Below, one piece after another: positions 42,796 through 49,052 of a stretch of DNA of 49,052 bases. Origin of the DNA: Candidatus Eisenbergiella pullistercoris (GTDB lineage Bacteria; Bacillota; Clostridia; Lachnospirales; Lachnospiraceae). The stretch spans positions 1 to 49,052 of the forward strand of contig DXDD01000166.1 of the NCBI GenBank assembly GCA_019115665.1, written 5' to 3'. The number at the start of each line of letters is the position of its first letter. Within the stretch, counting starts at the first letter, position 1. The position numbers and the translations under genes are program-made. Under the pieces are notes generated by a model, which did no database searches, was not told where the DNA came from, and saw only the letters and a list, made by a program, of their open reading frames with translations.

Positions 42796-42865
42796 AAAAA
42801 GGTAGTAAAGAAAGACGGAAAAGAGAGCCGGAAGAAAAATCCTGGAAAAAAAATGGGCTGTCCTA

Positions 42866-42902
42866 TTGACTTTATTTCGTTAGAAATATATACTACAAGT
42901 AT
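42866..42902 (+). promoter_or_regulatory. Promoter of the secreted protein gene with overlapping operator
   Basis: TTGACT (42866-42871), 17-bp spacer, TATACT (42889-42894). A palindrome ATACT-ACA-AGTAT (42890-42902) of the same type as the upstream sites covers the -10 box and start point, a repressor position. The leader to the ATG at 43003 is about 100 nt. Confidence 0.72.
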
Positions 42903-43002
42903 TGAAAACGCAAAAATACATACTATAGATATTCTTTTCGGGAAGCAGCATTCCCGGATGAATATAAAAAACAAATGTATCAGATGCAAGGAGGAATCTA
43001 CC

Positions 43003-43680
43003 ATGATCAAGAACAAGTTCATGAAGAGAGTGCTGACCACAGCGCTGGCTCTGAGTCTCGTGATGGCGCCTGTCGTTGGCGTGAGCGCGAGCAGCGGAAG
43101 CAGCAGCCCGGTATCCGGAAACAGCGCTTCCGGAACGGCGTCCAGCACCTCTGTTTCCACCGCTGAAGCAGTGGAAATCCCCACCACCAGCAGCGTGACC
43201 GTAAACGGTCAGGTGCTTACCACCACGGTTAAGGGCGCTTACATGTCCAAGACCGTTCCCGGAACGGTTGTTATGACCGCTGCGGATACCATCGCTGCCA
43301 ATTACGGCCTGGAAGCCGGCGAGCAGCCCTATGTGCGTATCTATGACATCAACGAGGACAACAGCCCTGCGGCTTTGACCAGCATCAACGCCGCTGCGGA
43401 CGCCATCGGCGGAACGGTTGTCGCTACGGTTAACGTTGAGCTTGGCAAGCTGGGCGGCGGAAAGTTCGCTCTTCTGGCTCAGGGCGGCGCTCCGATCACC
43501 ATGGTCTTCGGCATTCCCCGCAACATGGTGAACGCCGGCTATACTTATGCCATGATCTGCGTACGTCCCGGCGGAGCGGTTGAGATCCTTCCCGACCAGG
43601 ATCTGGATCCCAACACCGTTACCTTCGCAACCACCGGCGGACTTGGCGCATATGCACTGGTAATGTATCCTGCCGCATAA
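43003..43680 (+). CDS. Secreted protein of unknown function
   Basis: 225 residues. A typical signal peptide (KRVLTTALALSLVMAPVVGV then SAS) is followed by a Ser/Thr/Gly/Ala linker (about 30-55) and a compact domain (60-225) with no cysteine except one near the end. The domain is rich in small residues and beta-like (VTVNGQVLTTTVKGAYMSKT; LGKLGGGKFALLAQGGAPIT). I recognise no family. Ribosome binding site AAGGAGGAA. Highly regular codon usage and a strong promoter suggest abundant expression. Divergent from the XRE regulator; glycan-related genes follow. Confidence 0.75.
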   Translation: MIKNKFMKRVLTTALALSLVMAPVVGVSASSGSSSPVSGNSASGTASSTSVSTAEAVEIPTTSSVTVNGQVLTTTVKGAYMSKTVPGTVVMTAADTIAANYGLEAGEQPYVRIYDINEDNSPAALTSINAAADAIGGTVVATVNVELGKLGGGKFALLAQGGAPITMVFGIPRNMVNAGYTYAMICVRPGGAVEILPDQDLDPNTVTFATTGGLGAYALVMYPAA

Positions 43681-43750
43681 TCCGGAAGGAGACAGACATA
43701 GGAAGAACGGACGTTTTCGGAAGAAAACGGCGTAAAGAACATACTGGGAG

Positions 43751-45619
43751 ATGGAGAACTCGAACGGATCAGCCGGGAAGGATAATTCCGACAGGAAAAC
43801 TCCGGGAATGAGGCTCCGTTTCCCAGTTTGTCCGAAAAGGCTGAAAATGTTTGCTGGATTAAAGAAAAGAACAGAAGTATGTTATCTTGCGGCTGCCCTT
43901 CTTCTGTGCTTCTGCCTGGGGCAGTACGGCATAATGGGGCTGTTCGGGTTCGCAATATTTCCGGATGAATTCGGCTACTGGGCGCCCGCGGCGGAGCTTC
44001 TGGGATGGGACTGGTCGCAGACATCGTCCCTCGGCTCCTATTATTCGTTTGGCTATGGAGTGATCCTGCTGCCGGTCCTTGGAATGGTGAAGGATTCCAT
44101 TCTGGCGTACCGGACGGCTGTTTTTTTGAACGTTCTGTTCATGGGAGCAGGGCTGTGCCTGATGCTGTGGCTCCTGAAAAGGCTCTTCGCGGGTCTGGAA
44201 GGAAGAAAAGCGGTCCTGATGGCCGCTGCCGCGGTGATCTGTCCCCCATGGATTTTTTATATGCAGTGCACGTTGACCGAGGCGATGCTGATGTTTACCT
44301 ACCTTCTGGTCTGCGCGCTGTTTGTACGATTCCTTGAAAAACCGGGAGCGCTTTCCGCCTGCCTGCTGGCGGCCGCGCTCGTTTATCTGTATACCATACA
44401 TATGCGCTGCATCGGCACGGTGGCGGCGGGAGCGCTGACGCTTTTCATCTGGCTGGTAAAGACCGGAGATCAGAAGCGAAGGCGCAGCGTGTTGACAGCC
44501 TGCGTTTTTCTGGCGCTTCTGTTCCTTGCTGCGCTTGCGGTAAAGAACGGCGTGATCGATCGCCTGTATGATGCGGCGTCCGCGGAAACCCTCAGCTATA
44601 ACGACTATTCCGGACAATGGGAGAAGCTCCTTTCCGTGTTCAGCGCAAAAGGGCTTCAGGCATTCCTTGCCGGGGCGGCGGCAAAGCTTCTGTACCTGGG
44701 CACCTCCACCTTCGGACTTGCCTGCTGGGGACTGTGGAGCATGGGGCGGAGGGCCTTCTGCTTTGTGAGAGGGCTTTGGAAGCAGGAGGAAGCAGAGAGT
44801 CGGGACGGGCTGATCTGGCTGTTTCTCTTTCTTTCCGTGTCGGCGCAGATCCTGGTTACCGTTTTCTATACGATCGGAAGCGCGGATGAGGGAAACCAGA
44901 GGCTGGATCTTTTCATCCATGGCCGTTACGATGAACTGATCGTTCCCGTTCTTACCGCCGTGGGGCTGGAACGGCTTCTTGCCAGCCGGAAGAGCTGGGC
45001 CGGAGCCGGCATCAGCGCGGGACTGATGAGCCTGTTTACCATGAGCAGCGCCTTTTTCGTCCAGCGGGCGATGATGACGAATGTACACGGCTATTTCATG
45101 GTGGGGATGAGCTATCTTCTGAAGGAAGAAAACCTGCAGCCCGTATCCTTTCTCTGGAAGGCCCTCGCCCTTGGCTGCGCCCTGATGGCCGCGGTGACGG
45201 CTCTGGCGGAGCTGGTCAGAAGGGGAAAACGGCTGGAATGGCTGCTGGCGCTTCTGCTGCTCCTTCAGGTGACGCTGGGAATGCATGCCAGTCAGCATTA
45301 TCTGTATATTGGAAATTCCTACGGATACGGGGATGTGATCATGGCGGACAAGGTGCTGGAGCATCTGGATCCGGACGGGACAGACCGGGTGATCCACATC
45401 TATGAAGGAGGCACTCAGTATATTGAACAGGTGCAGTTCCGGCTCCGGGACATGCGGGTGGATGTGTGGGACGCGAGAGAGCAGGAAATCTCTCTTGCGG
45501 AGCTGAGGCCGGAGGATAAGGTGATCGTCCAGCACATGAGCGGGCTGGAGGAGGAGCTTGAAAAGCAATATGACAGCAGATGGACATCAGGTCATCTGAG
45601 CCTGTTTTACAACGAATGA
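43751..45619 (+). CDS. Polytopic membrane protein, GT-C-type glycosyltransferase-like
   Basis: Up to 622 residues with about 11-12 membrane helices in the first 510 and a soluble C-terminal 100 residues. The first extracellular loop holds FGFAIFPDEFGYWAPAAELL; an acidic pair there (DE) is the usual catalytic site of GT-C glycosyltransferases, which use lipid-linked sugars. The next gene encodes the kind of GT2 enzyme that makes such donors. The start is uncertain: GGGAG abuts the ATG at 43751, while ATGs at 43808 or 43847 (the latter with AAAAGG) start nearer the first helix. Substrate unknown. Confidence 0.72.
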   Translation: MENSNGSAGKDNSDRKTPGMRLRFPVCPKRLKMFAGLKKRTEVCYLAAALLLCFCLGQYGIMGLFGFAIFPDEFGYWAPAAELLGWDWSQTSSLGSYYSFGYGVILLPVLGMVKDSILAYRTAVFLNVLFMGAGLCLMLWLLKRLFAGLEGRKAVLMAAAAVICPPWIFYMQCTLTEAMLMFTYLLVCALFVRFLEKPGALSACLLAAALVYLYTIHMRCIGTVAAGALTLFIWLVKTGDQKRRRSVLTACVFLALLFLAALAVKNGVIDRLYDAASAETLSYNDYSGQWEKLLSVFSAKGLQAFLAGAAAKLLYLGTSTFGLACWGLWSMGRRAFCFVRGLWKQEEAESRDGLIWLFLFLSVSAQILVTVFYTIGSADEGNQRLDLFIHGRYDELIVPVLTAVGLERLLASRKSWAGAGISAGLMSLFTMSSAFFVQRAMMTNVHGYFMVGMSYLLKEENLQPVSFLWKALALGCALMAAVTALAELVRRGKRLEWLLALLLLLQVTLGMHASQHYLYIGNSYGYGDVIMADKVLEHLDPDGTDRVIHIYEGGTQYIEQVQFRLRDMRVDVWDAREQEISLAELRPEDKVIVQHMSGLEEELEKQYDSRWTSGHLSLFYNE

Positions 45620-45635
45620 GGAAAGGGGAACGGTT

Positions 45636-46673
45636 ATGAAGCTGATCATCCAGATCCCATGCTACAACGAAGCGGAAACCCTGGAGGTGGCGTTAAACGA
45701 TCTGCCGAAGAAGCTGGACGGGGTGGACGAGATCGAATATCTCATCATCAACGACGGCAGCCACGACAACACCGTCGAGGTGGCAAGGAAATGGGGAGTC
45801 CACCATGTGGTGAACTTCAAACAGAACAAGGGCCTGGCAAAGGGCTTCATGGCCGGTCTGGACGGCTGCCTCAGATGCGGGGCGGACATCATCGTCAATA
45901 CGGACGCGGACAACCAGTACCGGGGCGAGGATATCGCCGCGCTGATCCGTCCCATTCTGGACGGCGAGGCGGACATGGTGATCGGAGAGCGCCCGATCGA
46001 CGAGACGGAGCATTTTTCCTATGTGAAAAAGAAGCTGCAGCATTTCGGAAGCTGGGTGGTGCGCAAGGCATCCCACACGGATATTCCGGACGCGCCCAGT
46101 GGCTTCCGCGCCTTTTCCAGGGAAGCGGCCATGCGCATGAACGTGGTGAACGACTACACCTATACGCTGGAAACCATCGTTCAGGCGGGACGGGAAAAGA
46201 TCGCCATCACCAGCGTGCCGATTCACACCAACGCGGAGCTTCGGCCCTCCAGACTCTTCAAAAGCATCTGGAGCTATGTGAAAAAATCCATTCTCACGAT
46301 CCTGCGCGCCTTCATGATGTACAAGCCCCTCATGTGCTTCACCCTGCTGGCGATTCCCAGCACGGTGATCGGCCTTGGCATCGGCGTGCGGTTCCTGATC
46401 TATCTGGCGAACGGAACAGGGAACGGCCATATCCAGTCCCTGATCCTGGCCTGCACTCTGATCATCATCGGCTTCCTCACCTTCATGATCGGCCTGGTGG
46501 CGGACGTGATCGCCGCCAACCGGAAGATCCTGCAGGACGTGCAGTACCACGTGAAGCGGATGGAATACGACAGGATTGTCCCGGAAAAGGGGAAAAAGAA
46601 GGATCCGGGCAGAGACATTCTCTACTTTGACTCCGCGGCAGGCGGAGAAGAAAGGCTGGCAGCGGAAAAATGA
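45636..46673 (+). CDS. GT2 glycosyltransferase, polyprenyl-phosphate sugar synthase type
   Basis: 345 residues. An N-terminal GT-A domain (IIQIPCYNEAETLEVALNDL; LIINDGSHDNT; VNTDADNQY with the metal-binding DxD-like DAD) is followed by two to three C-terminal membrane helices (about 225-295). This layout fits enzymes that transfer a sugar from a nucleotide donor to undecaprenyl or dolichyl phosphate at the membrane. It would supply the upstream GT-C protein. 16 bp separate the two genes; ribosome binding site AAAGGGG. A terminator-like hairpin overlaps its stop. Confidence 0.88.
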   Translation: MKLIIQIPCYNEAETLEVALNDLPKKLDGVDEIEYLIINDGSHDNTVEVARKWGVHHVVNFKQNKGLAKGFMAGLDGCLRCGADIIVNTDADNQYRGEDIAALIRPILDGEADMVIGERPIDETEHFSYVKKKLQHFGSWVVRKASHTDIPDAPSGFRAFSREAAMRMNVVNDYTYTLETIVQAGREKIAITSVPIHTNAELRPSRLFKSIWSYVKKSILTILRAFMMYKPLMCFTLLAIPSTVIGLGIGVRFLIYLANGTGNGHIQSLILACTLIIIGFLTFMIGLVADVIAANRKILQDVQYHVKRMEYDRIVPEKGKKKDPGRDILYFDSAAGGEERLAAEK

Positions 46674-46699
46674 AAAATGCGTGCGACAGCGCATTTTTC
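46672..46699 (+). terminator. Hairpin with T-tract at the GT2 stop
   Basis: GAAAAATGCG (46672-46681) pairs with CGCATTTTTC (46690-46699), an 8-nt loop between; the 3' arm holds five T. It overlaps the stop codon of the GT2 gene and may reduce transcription of the next three genes. Confidence 0.5.
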
Positions 46700-46735
46700 C
46701 AGCGGAGCAAAGGGCGCTCCGACAGGGAGGTAAAA

Positions 46736-47380
46736 ATGAAAAAAAACGGAAGCAGAGAAATACTGGCGGGACTTGCGGCTGTCCTGATCCTTGCGGGATG
46801 CTTTTTCCCTGCCGGAGTAAATGCGAAGAATGCGGACGCGGCGGAGGAAACCGCAGTGGAGACGGAATCTCAGAGCGCAGAGGGAGCTGCCGCAGGAGAG
46901 GCGCAGCTCATCGACGAGAGCGCAGCGGCGGAAGGAAACCTGTCGGGAAGCCTGATGATGCTGGCTGAGGATGCGCAGGCAAGGGAGAATCCGGACGAGG
47001 ACGCGGCCGTGGTGGTAGAGCTTCCCGCCGGGGCGCAGCTGCTCGTGACCGGAGAAGAAGACGGCTGGTATGAGATCTTCTATCAGGGAAAGACCGCATA
47101 TGTGCCCATGGCGTCTGCAACGGCATCTACACAGGTGGATCAGGAGGCCCTGGACGAGGAAATGCATCGGGTGGAAGAAGAGGGCGCGGCCTTCGTGGAG
47201 TCCCTGGAGGCCCAGAGAAAGGCGGCGCAGCGCTCACGGATCTGGCAGATTATTATTATTGTCCTGATCGTTGCAGTGTTCCTGACCGGCGTGGTGTCGG
47301 CGGTGAAGAGCGCGAAGGCGGAGGATAAGAAGGATACCGGAAGCAAAGCGAAGGGAAAAGGGGAGAAGCAGAACAAATGA
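46736..47380 (+). CDS. Membrane protein with SH3-like domain
   Basis: 214 residues. An N-terminal hydrophobic segment (about 8-27, including LILAGC that could be a lipobox or a signal peptide), an acidic low-complexity region, a bacterial SH3-like domain (about 70-125; AQARENPDEDAAVVVELPAG, then GWYEIFYQGKTAYVP), a charged helix, and a C-terminal membrane segment (IWQIIIIVLIVAVFLTGVV) with a basic tail. SH3 domains of this kind bind cell-wall peptides. ATG 46736 follows GGGAGG; the upstream in-frame ATG lies in the GT2 stop hairpin. The stop overlaps the GT4 start (ATGA). Confidence 0.75.
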   Translation: MKKNGSREILAGLAAVLILAGCFFPAGVNAKNADAAEETAVETESQSAEGAAAGEAQLIDESAAAEGNLSGSLMMLAEDAQARENPDEDAAVVVELPAGAQLLVTGEEDGWYEIFYQGKTAYVPMASATASTQVDQEALDEEMHRVEEEGAAFVESLEAQRKAAQRSRIWQIIIIVLIVAVFLTGVVSAVKSAKAEDKKDTGSKAKGKGEKQNK

Positions 47381-48519
47381 GCGAGGAGATAAAAAGGATC
47401 GTTCTGATCGGTCCGGTCTATCCTTATAAAGGCGGAATTTCCCATTACACCGGGCTGATGTACCGCGCCCTTGCGAAGAAATACCGGACTTTCATGGTCA
47501 GTTACCGGTTTCAGTATCCGGGATTCCTGTATAAAAAGGAACAGAAGGACTATACCAACGACAGCTTCCGGGTGGAGGATACCCGGTTCTGGATTCATAC
47601 GGCGAATCCCCTGAACTGGATCCGGACGGCGGGAAGGATAAAGAAGCTGAAGCCTGACCTGACCATCATCCAGTGGTGGCATCCCTATTTCGCGCCGTGC
47701 TACTTGGCGCTGACCGGACTTCTGGGAAAAAGAAAGATCCTTTTTATCTGCCATAATGTGTTCCCTCATGAACGTTTCCCTTTTGACAGAAAGCTGACGA
47801 AAATGGTGCTGAAAAGGGGGGACGCTTTTGTCGTACAGTCCGGCAAAGACGCGGAGGATCTGACCTCAATCCTGCCCGACGCGAGATTTGAACAGGCGGT
47901 GCACCCTACCTATAACGCGTTCAAGTTTGAAAATATGTCGAAGGAAAAGGCAAGGCAGCTTCTGCAGATCCCTGCGGAAGAAAAAGTGCTCCTGTTCTTC
48001 GGCTTCGTGCGCGAATACAAGGGACTGAAATACCTGATCCAGGCTCTTCCCCGCATCCTCAACGGCTGTGATAAGATCCGGCTGTTTGTGGTAGGAGACT
48101 TCGGCGGCGAACAGAACCGGGAGGCCTATGAAAAGATCATGGAAGAAAATCATGTGAAGGACGCGGTCACGGTCTGCGACGGCTATATCCCGGACAGGGA
48201 GATCGAGAAATACTTCGCCGCCTGCGATCTTGTGGTGCTTCCCTATGTCAGCGCTACCCAGAGCGGCATTGTCCAGATCGCCTACGGCTTTGAAAAGCCT
48301 GTTGTGGTGACGAATGTGGGCGGCCTGCCGGATGTGGTGGAGGACGGAAAAACCGGCTATGTGGTTGAACCGGAAAATCCGGATGCACTGGCGGACGCGG
48401 TGGTAAGGTATTTTGCGGAAGATAAGGAAGAAGAGTTCGGGGAGAATGTGAAGAAGGAAGCGTACCGGTTCGACTGGGAGCGGATGGTGGAGACGGTGGA
48501 GAGGCTGAGCATGAAATGA
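47377..48519 (+). CDS. GT4-family glycosyltransferase
   Basis: 380 residues, GT-B fold. The N-terminal domain begins RIVLIGPVYPYKGGISHYTG and has IQWWHPYFAP and FICHNVFPHE; the C-terminal nucleotide-sugar domain has LLFFGFVREYKGLKYLIQAL and the EX7E-type region YVSATQSGIVQIAYGFEKPV with VTNVGGLPDVVEDGKTGYV. Cytosolic, adding a sugar to a lipid-linked or teichoic-type acceptor; donor unknown. The start and stop each overlap the neighbours by 4 bp, so the three genes are one translational unit. Confidence 0.9.
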   Translation: MSEEIKRIVLIGPVYPYKGGISHYTGLMYRALAKKYRTFMVSYRFQYPGFLYKKEQKDYTNDSFRVEDTRFWIHTANPLNWIRTAGRIKKLKPDLTIIQWWHPYFAPCYLALTGLLGKRKILFICHNVFPHERFPFDRKLTKMVLKRGDAFVVQSGKDAEDLTSILPDARFEQAVHPTYNAFKFENMSKEKARQLLQIPAEEKVLLFFGFVREYKGLKYLIQALPRILNGCDKIRLFVVGDFGGEQNREAYEKIMEENHVKDAVTVCDGYIPDREIEKYFAACDLVVLPYVSATQSGIVQIAYGFEKPVVVTNVGGLPDVVEDGKTGYVVEPENPDALADAVVRYFAEDKEEEFGENVKKEAYRFDWERMVETVERLSMK

Positions 48520-49052
48520 AAAAAATTGTGATTTCCGGGGCGAATGGCTTCATTGGCTCCTGGCTGATAAAGGAGCTGGAAAAGGAAAAAAAGTATACTC
48601 TGTTTCCACTGGTTCGGGAAAACAGTGACATATCTCATTTACCGGATCTGGAAAATGGGAATATTGTCAAAGTAGATTATGATAATTCCGAATTGTTGGA
48701 AAAAGCAATTCAGGGAGCTGACGTTTACATTCATCTGATCGGGCAGATGGGCGGTTATGGAATCCCCCTGAGTACCTATGAATATGTCAACGTAGAACTT
48801 ACCAGAAGAATGCTGCAGCTTTGTGAAAAATGTAAAGTCAGGCAGTTCGTTTTTTGCAGTACGCCCGGCGTTCAGGGATTCGGACACAGGCTGGCTGCAG
48901 AAGAGGAAGCATATGCCCCAAGAAATCTCTATGAAAAGACCAAAGTGCAGGCGGAACAGCTTATTATTGAATTTTGTAAAACGTCTGCAATGAAATATAC
49001 GATCATCAGACCGGACTTTGTATATGGCCCCGGGGACTACCGAAGGGTAAAA
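48516..49052 (+). CDS. NAD-dependent epimerase/dehydratase, 3' end beyond the window
   Basis: 179 codons are present, starting MKKIVISGANGFIGSWLIKE, a Rossmann SGANGFIGS motif for NAD(P). A serine (FVFCSTPGVQG) and YEKTK (Y-x3-K) provide the short-chain dehydrogenase catalytic residues. Later IIRPDFVYGPGD matches sugar-nucleotide epimerases and dehydratases. It starts in ATGA, overlapping the GT4 stop. The sequence is clearly more AT-rich than upstream genes, suggesting a horizontally acquired glycan module to the right. Confidence 0.88.
   Translation, partial: MKKIVISGANGFIGSWLIKELEKEKKYTLFPLVRENSDISHLPDLENGNIVKVDYDNSELLEKAIQGADVYIHLIGQMGGYGIPLSTYEYVNVELTRRMLQLCEKCKVRQFVFCSTPGVQGFGHRLAAEEEAYAPRNLYEKTKVQAEQLIIEFCKTSAMKYTIIRPDFVYGPGDYRRVK

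Overview
The window looks like a chromosome segment of a high-GC Lachnospiraceae-type Firmicute (class Clostridia). The signs are GC-rich coding regions, strong AGGAGG-type ribosome binding sites, SigA-type TTGACA-17-TATAAT promoters, the gene order dgt-dnaG-rpoD-trmK, a bacterial RNase P RNA, and families typical of gut Clostridia (a TGS/uridine-kinase fusion, PF06541 proteins, YlmH, a DUF4867 sugar locus). No tRNA, rRNA, CRISPR array or prophage was seen.

Layout. (1) 1-9.7 kb: arginine biosynthesis. argG (leftward, cut by the window edge) diverges from argC - DNA glycosylase - GNAT - argJ - argB - argD, followed by an orphan solute-binding protein and a YdcZ-type transporter. A TGCATA-type palindrome overlaps the argC -35 box and probably binds ArgR. 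(2) 9.8-14.5 kb: leftward genes for a small membrane protein, a serine recombinase, an HtrA protease with four TTGTGA boxes at its promoter, and a conserved hypothetical protein. (3) 14.5-24 kb: information processing. dnaJ-like, dgt, dnaG, rpoD, trmK, a nucleoside kinase and rnpB. (4) 24-31.8 kb: a lipoprotein serine protease, then a zinc-homeostasis cluster made of a His-rich CobW GTPase, a CobW GTPase joined to a YcgQ/DUF1980-like domain, ylmH, a PF06541 membrane protein and znuA-znuC-znuB. (5) 31.9-36 kb: a leftward siroheme nitrite/sulfite reductase and an IS3/IS150-type insertion sequence. (6) 36-42 kb: a LacI regulator divergent from a sugar-kinase / DUF4867 / fucose-isomerase-like operon, with two identical 18-bp operators. 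(7) 42-43.7 kb: an XRE regulator and a divergent secreted protein separated by an AT-rich region full of ATACT/AGTAT palindromes. (8) 43.7-49 kb: the start of a cell-surface glycan locus (GT-C membrane glycosyltransferase, GT2, SH3-like membrane protein, GT4, and an NAD-dependent epimerase cut by the right edge).

The most unusual content is not coding. Five intergenic arrays hold 27 copies of a 39-bp imperfect palindrome (ends GTACGGTT...AACCGTAC or GTACGGGT...NCCGTAG). They repeat every 52-53 bp, or in two cases 63 bp, which is close to five or six turns of the DNA helix. One array is interrupted by the IS element. Separately, many genes carry short tandem duplications (12-39 bp units) that run over their stop codons or through low-complexity parts of the protein. 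These include argB, htrA, dnaJ, trmK, the lipoprotein protease, the nitrite/sulfite reductase and xylB. These patterns are read directly from the sequence; their function is inference.
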